23,745 nucleotides of DNA from a virus: the IMG/VR virus record IMGVR_UViG_3300030430_003321, positions 860 through 24,604 of that record; one strand, written 5' to 3'. The translations under genes were made by a program, and so were the position numbers. Shown piece after piece: positions 1 through 7,961 of the stretch. The first letter of the stretch is position 1; every line of letters begins with the position of its first letter. The notes below the pieces were generated by a model. The model was not told where the DNA came from. It searched no databases and saw only the letters and a list, made by a program, of their open reading frames with translations.

Positions 1-3000
1 AATTTATCACTGTCAATGATTTGTTTTAAAATAAAAGCTAATTTTCTTTTTTGTAAAGGCGCTGCATCAAACTTTTTATCATTTATTTTTGTATAAGAGA
101 ATTTAACATTAGGATCTTTATCTATAGCAGAAGCTAATAATTCTACATCATTTTCAGCTTGAGTTTTTTCGTCTATTTTGCTTTTAAACTTTTCACTTTG
201 CCTAACCTGCATTATAGCATCGTCTATCATTATTTGTTGAAAACGTTTTGCAAAGTTATCTTTTCTAGTACCTTTTAAACCTGATCTTTTACCTGTTTCA
301 GGATTTACTGGTGGTTTGTCTGCAAATGCTACAATTTTTTCGTCAGTAGGTTTTGTTTTTTCGTATAAATTAACAGCTTGACCTTTATCTATTTTATTTA
401 AAGAGTCTTTAGGTAACATACCTAAATTAACGTAATTTTCTACTTCTGCTTTACTAGTAAGTTGTTTGATAAATTTAAGGCCAAATTGCTCGCTTTCAGG
501 AGCTTCTCTTAACATTTGTACAAGATCAGCTGTTTTAATTTCTTTAATAAAAATATCTTTATATTCTTTTAAATTGTTAATATAATTACCTTCTGACAAT
601 AAATTTTTAATATTTTTAAATATAGGAGTAAAATTACCTTTAGTTGTATATTCTTTACGAATCATTTCAACTACTTTATCTATTCTCTCTTTTGCGTTAG
701 TAATATTTTCTGTTTTAGCGTAAGCTGTAATTAAACTTTTTTCAACTGAATCTAAAATTCTATTATATATTTCGCTACCAGTTTCAATACCAAGTATTTT
801 TCTAAACTTAGAAGTTTTTTGAATATTAGCTTTAGCTTGCTCTGCTTTTTTTCTAGCTTGAGCTGCTGGTGATAAATCTTCTGTCTCAAGAGCTTCTAAT
901 GTAGGATCTTTTTCAGCTGCAACTTGAGTTTTTACTTCACCTTCTTTTGTTCTATCATCTACGTTTTTAGCTGTTTTTTCTTGCTCTTTTTTTGCGTATA
1001 TTTTATTATACACGTCTCCAGCTCTAAAACTAATTCTACTTTGTAAATAACCAAATAAACTATCATTTTCTTCTGGTTTAAAACCTCTTATATCAGGTAT
1101 TAGTTGTGTTATAACGTCGTTAACAAAATTTTTAGGTACTTTATCTGCTTTATATTTAGCAGCTATTAAATTATCTAAATAACCTTTTTCTTTTATTTCT
1201 TTTATAACATCGTCAACTTCTGCTTGATAATAAAAGTTACCAGTACCTTTTTCTCTAAGATTATTACCATCTTTATCAACTTTTCCAAGTTTATCAACTT
1301 TTTTAGTTATTTCAGCTTTTTGTTTTGAAGTAATAGATCTTTTTTCAACAACATCACCCATGTCAATGCCCTCTTGTGCCATTTCAATAAACTGTTGTCT
1401 GAACTCGCCTTTTTTTCTGTCTGACACATAAGCTTTTAAAAATGCTTTTACATCTGCACCAGTTTTAAATTCTAGATTTTTATAACCTTTATCACCACTA
1501 TTAAATATTTTAGATATAAACTTACCTATTTTAACTAATAAACCATCAGAAAGTTCGTTTTTTATAGCAGCATCAGCATAAGCGTTTAAATACTCTTCAG
1601 CGTATTGTGAAAATATTTTTTCAGAATTAGTACCGTCTTCATTTTTTATTATATCACCGTTTTTATCCCTATTGTATCTGTAATTATCATCTATTCTTTT
1701 TTGTACAATAGCTCTTTCTTTTGAGCTTAACTCGTTTAAAAAATCGTTTATTAATAGCTCGCCTTCTTGTGTTAAGTCAGTAGTAATATTTTTACCATTA
1801 GCATCTTTACCAATAACTCTTTTACTACCAGTCAATGAAGATTTTAATATAGCATGTAAAAGCTCGTGTGATCCTACCGTAACAGCATTATTATCTGCTG
1901 CTACTTCTTCGTTTATCATTACTTCTTTACCAACAATCAAACCATCAACGCCATCCATATCTTGTAAAGTAAAGTTTTTACCAGTTTTAGCGTTATAAGC
2001 TTTTAAAAACTCTTGTGGTGTTTTATAAACTTTTTGTTCTAAACCTAATATTTTATTTATGGCATTATTTGAAGTTCTTAAATCTTCGTGTAAAAGCTTT
2101 TTGTTAGCTTCTTTTTTTATTTCGTTTATTTTTTTATTACCAGAGTCTATCTCGTTATTTATATTCTCTGTTAAAATATTAAATTCATCTAAAACTATTT
2201 CACGATTATTTAACTGTTGTCTAAATTTTTCTAAATCTGAATTTAATTTTTTTCTATTATCTAATATACCTATTATCTCTTTTGATTGATCATCTGTTAT
2301 AAACTCAGATTTTTTACCGTTTTTTAATAAAAAATTTTTAAGATTATCTTCTGTCTCTTTAATTTTTTTATCTATAATTTTTTTAGCGTCTTCAGTTTTT
2401 GATTTTACTTTCTTTTCGTTTAAACCTATTAAGCTGTTAATATAATTATTTATAACTAAATTATCTTCTTCAGTCCTCATAGCACTATTAATAGTGTTAC
2501 CAGCAGCAGATATACCAGCACCTCCAACAAAACCTTGTAAAAACTCTTCTTTAGCTTGATCACTAGCCATATGATCAATAACTTTTTTAGCAACAGTCTC
2601 ATTGTCATCGCCTTGAGCTATGCTTACGTTAGCAACGTTTAAAGCTCCTTGAAAATATTCTGTTAAACCTTCTTTACTACCGGTTAAAACTAAACCTGCT
2701 ATTTTTTGTACACCTACTTTTTTAGCATTATTAAGAATATAGTTGCTTATACCTTTTATACCAATTCTTTCTAAAGCAACAGAAAGAGTACCAATAGCAA
2801 GAGGCACAGCAACATCGTCTTCGTTGTTTTCTAAAAGCTTAGTAATAGCTTTTTCAGTATCATCACCATATAGTTTTTTAGCTTTTTCAGCGTTATATTC
2901 TGTATATATAGGCGCCATTATTTGAGGTACTAATGATAAGCCTCTAGTGGCTATAGCAGGTACTACCGTAGTTACAGTACTAGTTAAAGCGTTGGTAATA

Positions 3001-3383
3001 CCAATAGCTATATCAGCAATATCACCTTCTTTAAAACCACCAAGTATACCTTTACCTGTATCTCTCATACGCTTGTTTATTTTATCAAGCTCTTCGTATT
3101 TATCAACTATAAAAGCATCGGTATCACCTTCAATTAAACCTAAGTAATCCATTGCAGAAGCACTAGCTATTTGCGTACTAACCCAAGCGTTCTGTAAACT
3201 TAACGCAGCATTATTAAAAACATTTTTAAACTGTTGAGCATCAGACAACTCTTCATCAGTTTCTATTTGTTTCAAACCTTGTTTAGTCAAACTAGCTATA
3301 TAAACATCAGTATCATAACCAAATTTTTTAGCAGATCTAGCTAAATCGTTATAAGTATATTTTTCTCCTTCGTATTCAAACAT
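1..3383 (-). CDS. Giant virion protein with HELLH zinc-protease motif (cut by left edge)
   Basis: An uninterrupted reading frame from ATG at 3383 to the left edge, at least 1127 residues. It starts FEYEGEKYTYNDLARSAKKF, then has hydrophobic Ala/Gly/Ile/Val helices at about 121-160, 191-213 and 281-300, a charged coiled-coil-like stretch (about 310-470), and the sequence VGSHELLHAIL, giving HExxH at residues 506-510. A candidate third zinc ligand is Glu596 or Glu597 in SQYAEEYLNAYAD, so it reads as a gluzincin-type metalloprotease domain. Later parts include LFGYLQSRISFRAGD (near 775) and a basic patch GLKGTRKDNFAKRFQ (near 1035). The size, multidomain make-up and place after the tail hub resemble the polyvalent or ejected cargo proteins of podoviruses. 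Its substrate is unknown. Possible jobs are cutting cell-wall peptides, a host protein, or another virion protein. Confidence 0.82.
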   Translation of the reverse strand, partial: MFEYEGEKYTYNDLARSAKKFGYDTDVYIASLTKQGLKQIETDEELSDAQQFKNVFNNAALSLQNAWVSTQIASASAMDYLGLIEGDTDAFIVDKYEELDKINKRMRDTGKGILGGFKEGDIADIAIGITNALTSTVTTVVPAIATRGLSLVPQIMAPIYTEYNAEKAKKLYGDDTEKAITKLLENNEDDVAVPLAIGTLSVALERIGIKGISNYILNNAKKVGVQKIAGLVLTGSKEGLTEYFQGALNVANVSIAQGDDNETVAKKVIDHMASDQAKEEFLQGFVGGAGISAAGNTINSAMRTEEDNLVINNYINSLIGLNEKKVKSKTEDAKKIIDKKIKETEDNLKNFLLKNGKKSEFITDDQSKEIIGILDNRKKLNSDLEKFRQQLNNREIVLDEFNILTENINNEIDSGNKKINEIKKEANKKLLHEDLRTSNNAINKILGLEQKVYKTPQEFLKAYNAKTGKNFTLQDMDGVDGLIVGKEVMINEEVAADNNAVTVGSHELLHAILKSSLTGSKRVIGKDANGKNITTDLTQEGELLINDFLNELSSKERAIVQKRIDDNYRYNRDKNGDIIKNEDGTNSEKIFSQYAEEYLNAYADAAIKNELSDGLLVKIGKFISKIFNSGDKGYKNLEFKTGADVKAFLKAYVSDRKKGEFRQQFIEMAQEGIDMGDVVEKRSITSKQKAEITKKVDKLGKVDKDGNNLREKGTGNFYYQAEVDDVIKEIKEKGYLDNLIAAKYKADKVPKNFVNDVITQLIPDIRGFKPEENDSLFGYLQSRISFRAGDVYNKIYAKKEQEKTAKNVDDRTKEGEVKTQVAAEKDPTLEALETEDLSPAAQARKKAEQAKANIQKTSKFRKILGIETGSEIYNRILDSVEKSLITAYAKTENITNAKERIDKVVEMIRKEYTTKGNFTPIFKNIKNLLSEGNYINNLKEYKDIFIKEIKTADLVQMLREAPESEQFGLKFIKQLTSKAEVENYVNLGMLPKDSLNKIDKGQAVNLYEKTKPTDEKIVAFADKPPVNPETGKRSGLKGTRKDNFAKRFQQIMIDDAIMQVRQSEKFKSKIDEKTQAENDVELLASAIDKDPNVKFSYTKINDKKFDAAPLQKRKLAFILKQIIDSDK

Positions 3384-3405
3384 ATATTATATTATTTATC
3401 TTTGA

Positions 3406-5370
3406 CTAAAATGGTTGACCAATGTTTTCTTGTGTAGGATCTACTACAGCCATGCCGTCTTTATTGATCTTATAACCACTTTGCACGTAGTTGCTACCAT
3501 CAAACTCGCCTATTTTACCACTTTTTAATTTGTAATAAAGCCCAGATTCAGGAGTGCCTCCAGTTAAAACTATAAAATCTTGAGCTGTACTTCCACTACC
3601 ATCAGATTCTTTTATTTTTTGTGGCGAATACGTTTGATAACTCAATTTGTTTTGTAATTTTTCAAGATATCTAGCAAGTCTTTTTGCGTCTTGAGTTTTA
3701 AATGAAGTTACAGTTGAAATACGAAACTTAGTTTCATAATCTAATTCTTTAAATACTTTATTTATTTGATTAATTATTTTTTCTCCTGTTTGTTTAGCTG
3801 TTTCTGATGTATATCCATCTTGTTTTAACATTGCTATTAATTTTTTTAAATCGTTTTCTGCAATAGTATCTTTTGCTGGATCAATAACTCTAGAAATAGC
3901 TAAAAATAAATCACTAGGTCTTATACTTTGTTGACCAGCACCAACACCACCACCTTCTCCAAAAACATTTAATCTAATTAATTCGTTATCAGAAAAAACA
4001 ATTTCATTTATTAAATCTACACCTTCTTGAACATTTTCGCTAATGTCTTCAATCTTAAAACCACTATCTTTGTCATTAGGATTATCTACTGTTACTTTTT
4101 TTGTATTAAATTTTTCCTGTGTTATTTGTTCACTTGTTTTCTTATCAGGGCCTGGTACCTTCTTTTTATTTTCTTCTTCTATTCTTTTATTTTCAGCTTC
4201 TTGTATTGCGTTTCTAGTTTTATTAGTTTCGTATTTTAAAAACAACTTTTTTAAACTAGCAGCGTTACCATTTTCGTCTTTATATTTAGTAGAATCTATA
4301 ACGCTAATACTTTTCATTTCTTCTATTTTATTAAGTATTTCTGCATCACTTAAATCACCAAAAGTATCTTTTATTACTTTGTATATAAATTCTTTTGTAT
4401 CAGGTCCACCGTATATATCATCTACCTCTACATTTATACCATCAAATATTAATGACTTTATTTCATCTGGTTTTAATCTTCTAAGATTATTTAAACTACC
4501 TTCTATAATAGCTGTGTATGAATAATCATCTAAAAGACCACCGTTATTTATATATTCTGCTTCAATGCCTTTATGTTTTACATACGCATTAACACTAACA
4601 CCGTTTATTTGCGTTGGTGAATTACCAATATATCTAAGATCTATTTTATTTTTAGAATTAGTAGGATCAACCCAAAAAAGATTACCATCTATGTTTTTAA
4701 TATTAGATCCATCACCAGCATAAATATCTTTCCACATTTGCGCTTCATGCGTTGGCATACCATCGCTAAACTCTTCTAATGATATTTGCTGTATAACTTC
4801 TCCAGTGTCTCTGTCTCTACCGTTTCTAATATCAAATAACTTTTTATTTACAGCATCGTAATTAACTATAAGCTTTTCATTTTCTTCTATTCTTTTTCTA
4901 GCTTCTTCGTATCTAGGATCGTTAATATTTAAATTAGATATTAAACGATAGTCTTTTTTAAGTAAATCACTAATATTTTTTATATTATCAGACAAAGGTA
5001 TTTGTGTACCATTTGCTTCGCCAAATATGTTAGTATCGTCATAATCTGGCATGTTTTTAGTACGCTCTTGAAACTCTGCATCAGAAGCAGCTTTTCTTGT
5101 TTTATAAAGCTCAAAAACAGGTCCTACTGCTAAAGCAATGTTTTTTTGTGTTTCTAACACACGACCAGAACCTTGCCTTCTATATAAAGCTGCTAATTTT
5201 TCATCAACACTAGAGCCTTTTGGTGTAGATAATTTTTTTATTTGCTCATCTACAGCAGTAGTATCTACTTTAGGCGTAGTCATAATATCAAGATTACTTT
5301 TAAACATGTCTAAAAGATCTTTTTCTTTTTCACCTGTAATTATATTTTTTTCTTTTTCGTTTTCTGCCAT
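3406..5370 (-). CDS. Large virion protein, probable ejection protein (654 aa)
   Basis: A 654-residue, hydrophilic, charged protein I cannot assign to a named family. Visible parts are an acidic/Lys-rich N-terminus (residues 1-35), a helix LAALYRRQGSGRVLETQKNI (about 59-78), a long middle region with a predicted globular part around WKDIYAGDGSNIKN and LFWVDPTNSKN, a charged linker with predicted coiled coil at about 380-411 (AIQEAENKRIEEENKKK), and a C-terminal part with RLARYLEKLQNKL and the terminal PTQENIGQPF. No signal peptide, transmembrane segment or catalytic motif is evident. It lies 14 bases after the repeat-bearing protein and 22 bases before the giant left-edge gene. In T7- and crAss-type phages this region holds internal or cargo proteins, which is the basis for the role given. 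It ends with TAG. Confidence 0.68.
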   Translation of the reverse strand: MAENEKEKNIITGEKEKDLLDMFKSNLDIMTTPKVDTTAVDEQIKKLSTPKGSSVDEKLAALYRRQGSGRVLETQKNIALAVGPVFELYKTRKAASDAEFQERTKNMPDYDDTNIFGEANGTQIPLSDNIKNISDLLKKDYRLISNLNINDPRYEEARKRIEENEKLIVNYDAVNKKLFDIRNGRDRDTGEVIQQISLEEFSDGMPTHEAQMWKDIYAGDGSNIKNIDGNLFWVDPTNSKNKIDLRYIGNSPTQINGVSVNAYVKHKGIEAEYINNGGLLDDYSYTAIIEGSLNNLRRLKPDEIKSLIFDGINVEVDDIYGGPDTKEFIYKVIKDTFGDLSDAEILNKIEEMKSISVIDSTKYKDENGNAASLKKLFLKYETNKTRNAIQEAENKRIEEENKKKVPGPDKKTSEQITQEKFNTKKVTVDNPNDKDSGFKIEDISENVQEGVDLINEIVFSDNELIRLNVFGEGGGVGAGQQSIRPSDLFLAISRVIDPAKDTIAENDLKKLIAMLKQDGYTSETAKQTGEKIINQINKVFKELDYETKFRISTVTSFKTQDAKRLARYLEKLQNKLSYQTYSPQKIKESDGSGSTAQDFIVLTGGTPESGLYYKLKSGKIGEFDGSNYVQSGYKINKDGMAVVDPTQENIGQPF

Positions 5371-5384
5371 GATTTATCTATTTT

Positions 5385-6236
5385 TTACGATCTAAATAAC
5401 TCTTCAAACGTTTTACCATAAAGAGCTCCTTTTGGCATAAACAGTCCACCAACAGAGCCAGCAATATCTCCTAAAGCACTAAATTGTTGTGCTCTAGCAT
5501 CTGCTCTAGCTTGATCTGCAGCCATTTTTCTATCCATAGCCATACCAAACAACCTTTCAGTACGAGCATCTCTTTGTTGTTGAGCCATCATTTCACCTTG
5601 TATTTTAGCCTGTTCTATTTGGAAATCAGTACTTCTTTGTAATTTATCAATATCAAAAGCACTTTCTCTTTTTAATTTATCTAAACTAAACTCAGCTTTT
5701 CTTCTTTGATCAGCGCCTTGTAATCTAAGTTTTTCATTAGCTGCTTCTTGTTCGGCTATTTTAGCAGAAGCTTCTCTAGCTTGTTTATCTGATAAATTAG
5801 CCATTGCTTGTGCTAAACCAGCAACTCCAGAACCACCAGCAGCACCTCTCATCTGTTGCATTATATTTGCTTGCGATTGTCTTTGTTGATCTCTTAAATA
5901 ATCAGCTGATCGCATGTTAACGCCTAAATCTTCATATATATTTTCAGCATAAGGATTTTGTAAACCTGAGTAAGGATTTTGTAAATTAGCATAAGGATTT
6001 TGAAGATTTTCAAATGGATTTGTAATTGGTCTTCGCATCATAGCGTCAAAACTAGATTTAGCTGCATCATAAGCTTCATTAGCTTTATTCTGCTCTTCTA
6101 TTCTAGCGCTTCTGCCAAATAAACTACCAATACCTTTAATTACACCTGGCGCTGCAGATATAGCCATCAAAGTAATAGGATCAAGCTTCATTGGTGATGA
6201 TTTTTTAAACGGAGATTTATAACCTACTATATTCAT
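5385..6236 (-). CDS. Probable internal/ejected virion protein with NPYxxLQ repeats (283 aa)
   Basis: A 283-residue protein of a type common in podoviruses and marine phages, located with other large virion proteins after the tail hub. Residues 20-42 are a short hydrophobic helix with small residues (LMAISAAPGVIKGIGSLFG). Residues 73-100 contain four tandem 7-residue units: NPFENLQ, NPYANLQ, NPYSGLQ and NPYAENI. The rest (about 108-255) is a long Gln/Ala/Arg/Asp helix, rich in AQ and QQ, which predicts coiled coil. The C-terminus is again Gly-rich and hydrophobic (ALGDIAGSVGGLFMPKGALYG). A helical protein with hydrophobic Gly/Ala-rich ends resembles internal core proteins ejected with DNA, such as T7 gp14-type proteins. 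The role is inferred, not shown by homology. Confidence 0.72.
   Translation of the reverse strand: MNIVGYKSPFKKSSPMKLDPITLMAISAAPGVIKGIGSLFGRSARIEEQNKANEAYDAAKSSFDAMMRRPITNPFENLQNPYANLQNPYSGLQNPYAENIYEDLGVNMRSADYLRDQQRQSQANIMQQMRGAAGGSGVAGLAQAMANLSDKQAREASAKIAEQEAANEKLRLQGADQRRKAEFSLDKLKRESAFDIDKLQRSTDFQIEQAKIQGEMMAQQQRDARTERLFGMAMDRKMAADQARADARAQQFSALGDIAGSVGGLFMPKGALYGKTFEELFRS
5937..6020 (-). repeat. Tandem 21-base repeat coding NPYxxLQ heptads
   Basis: Four consecutive 21-base units within the 283-residue gene, each coding a heptapeptide that starts Asn-Pro-(Tyr/Phe); three continue to Leu-Gln. On the plus strand the unit shows as the recurring string AAGGATTTTG (around 5954, 5974 and 5994), and a diverged copy AATGGATTTG. 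The period is exact at 7 codons, and the copies diverge mostly at the fourth and fifth codon. Confidence 0.85.
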
Positions 6237-6276
6237 ATTCTTTTATTTATGTGTTTATAATTACACTATTTATCAA

Positions 6277-6663
6277 TTATTTACTACTTTGCGTTACTTC
6301 AGAGCCTAGTGAAAAAAGTTTTTTATTTGAATTAACGTACGAGTCAAAAGCAGAAACATTACATTTTAAACGAGCTTGTAAAATATAACCTTTTAAACTA
6401 GTATTATTATTTAAAGGTTTTCTTGCGTAATAAAAATGACTTATAACAGTTGGGCTAGCAAATCTTGGATTACCAGCTATAGTAACAAAACCAATTTTAT
6501 TACCATTTGAATCTGTTTCTTCACCTATTTCAGTTATAACACTATTACCAGCACCGCTACTTGCTGCAGCATTAATATTATTCGAAGGCACTACAACGTA
6601 TAATAAATCACCCACTGATACTGATTCATTTATTTTACTTTGAAATTTTATTTTTGTTGGCAT
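6277..6663 (-). CDS. Small virion protein (128 aa)
   Basis: A 128-residue protein beginning PTKIKFQSKINESVSVGDLL and ending KKLFSLGSEVTQSSK. The start (VSVGDLLYVVVPSNN), the YYARKPLNNNTSLKGYILQA segment (residues 79-98) and the LFSLGSEVTQSSK terminus resemble a small protein I remember from marine phages, where it lies among tail genes. It is predicted to be mostly beta strands. No catalytic motif. It is packed tightly after the preceding gene (3-base gap) and followed by a 40-base A/T-rich gap. A minor tail or decorating role is inferred from location only. Confidence 0.72.
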   Translation of the reverse strand: MPTKIKFQSKINESVSVGDLLYVVVPSNNINAAASSGAGNSVITEIGEETDSNGNKIGFVTIAGNPRFASPTVISHFYYARKPLNNNTSLKGYILQARLKCNVSAFDSYVNSNKKLFSLGSEVTQSSK

Positions 6664-6666
6664 AAT

Positions 6667-7950
6667 TTAACTATTTGTTGCTAATATAAAGGCTCTGTCT
6701 ATATCATAAAAAACATCTGTACTAACACTAGGAAAACTATTAATTATCATACTACCTCTTATGTTAGCGTTTATAGAAGAGCCGTAAACTGTTAATATTG
6801 TATTATCTGCTAAAACTTGTGTGTCAGCTAGTGTTATTGGCGATCCGCTTGCGTGTACAGCTGTAACAGTATTAGCACCATTAGCAAAATTAACGCCTGG
6901 ACCAAATATTCTACTACCAACAGAAACACCTCTAATACCATCAACATTTATACTATTACTAGCTTGATCGCCGTTAACCGTAACACTACCACCACCAAAA
7001 TCTGTTGTAGCCAAAGGGCCTGTTGGAACTACACTTAAATCAAAACTAACATTTAAATTTGTTGATAGTCTTATTAACTCTGAACCATAAGCTCTAAACG
7101 TAATATCTTTAGCATCTGCCCAACTGTGAGCGCTAGATAAAGTTACTGTTTTAGTTTGTGTATTTATAGCCGTTATAGTTGGATATGTTAAAACACCTAA
7201 ACTACCACTTGTAGTAACACTACTACTTTCTATATCTACCAAACTCATACCAACAACAAGATTATCTACATCATTTAAAATTAGTGAAGTTGAAGAACTA
7301 CCTGTACCATTAGTTTGTTTTATTAGTTTAGTAAAAAAATCTGTATCTACTGGTTGTAAAGAATCTGCTAAAAAAGCTCTTCTAGGTGTTCTAGAACCTC
7401 CAAAACCAGTTGTATCAAAACTATACTTATAACCAAGAGACAAACCATCACCTGTATCTGCTAAATCTTCTGAAATACTTACAGTACGAGTCGATCTACT
7501 ATTTGAACTACTACTTGTGCTTCCTATAAAAGCACCTATACCTACAAAATTAGCATCTGCTTGATCTGAAGAAGTACTAAATCTAACAGTAACATCTTTT
7601 TCTTGATTTATTGTTTGTTTTAATAACCCTATTGAACCACCTACAATTTGTGTTCCAAAATGATAATTAGGTATTAATAAAAAAGTATAACTATTACCAC
7701 CAGAAGAAGATGGTATTTTAATTGTAAAATTAAAAGTATTACCATCTAAAACAATATTTAAATTATTTTGAGAGTTAAAACCATTTACAAAAGATTTTGT
7801 TTTAAAGTTATAAAATTTTGTTGGAGAAGAATTATCAAATATATGTAAATGACAATAAGAACCAATATCACCTTGTATAAAACACTCTATACTCTGCGCT
7901 GTTGATTCTATTGTTTTGTTTAATATATTAAAACTATTTATGCTTTTCAT
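6667..7950 (-). CDS. Beta-rich virion protein with duplicated module (427 aa)
   Basis: A 427-residue protein rich in Ser, Thr, Asn, Gly and Val, with no signal peptide, membrane segment or enzyme motif. Two related beta modules occur in tandem: residues about 220-291 (LILNDVDNLVVGMSLVD … TITAINTQTKTVTLSSAH … ITFRAYGSEL) and about 331-393 (SINVDGIRGVSVGSRIFG … TVTAVHASGSPITLADTQ … LTVYGSSI). They share the pattern of a short strand, a V(V/S)VG(M/S) turn, a TxTA(I/V) strand, a TL(S/A) strand and a terminal YGS(E/S)(L/I). Such modules are frequent in marine phage tail proteins. The gene starts 11 bases after the giant tail-hub gene and ends 3 bases before the next, so a tail-attached or adhesin-like role fits. 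Specific function unknown. Confidence 0.72.
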   Translation of the reverse strand: MKSINSFNILNKTIESTAQSIECFIQGDIGSYCHLHIFDNSSPTKFYNFKTKSFVNGFNSQNNLNIVLDGNTFNFTIKIPSSSGGNSYTFLLIPNYHFGTQIVGGSIGLLKQTINQEKDVTVRFSTSSDQADANFVGIGAFIGSTSSSSNSRSTRTVSISEDLADTGDGLSLGYKYSFDTTGFGGSRTPRRAFLADSLQPVDTDFFTKLIKQTNGTGSSSTSLILNDVDNLVVGMSLVDIESSSVTTSGSLGVLTYPTITAINTQTKTVTLSSAHSWADAKDITFRAYGSELIRLSTNLNVSFDLSVVPTGPLATTDFGGGSVTVNGDQASNSINVDGIRGVSVGSRIFGPGVNFANGANTVTAVHASGSPITLADTQVLADNTILTVYGSSINANIRGSMIINSFPSVSTDVFYDIDRAFILATNS

Positions 7951-7961
7951 AATATATTTTA

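Noticed and set aside
770-1090. Segment LFGYLQSRISFRAGD as a sigma-factor-like helix
   Set aside because: The similarity is a few residues only and the surrounding sequence does not support a sigma-factor fold.
4043-4525. A 160-codon open frame on the plus strand
   Set aside because: It lies wholly opposite the 654-residue gene, codes a hydrophobic Ser/Leu/Phe-rich sequence expected from the complement of A-rich codons, and has no start context. Similar plus-strand frames opposite other genes were dismissed for the same reason.
6237-6276. Weak GTGT…ACAC hairpin in the gap before the 283-residue gene
   Set aside because: Only four pairs with an eight-base loop and no U-run; expected by chance in such AT-rich sequence.
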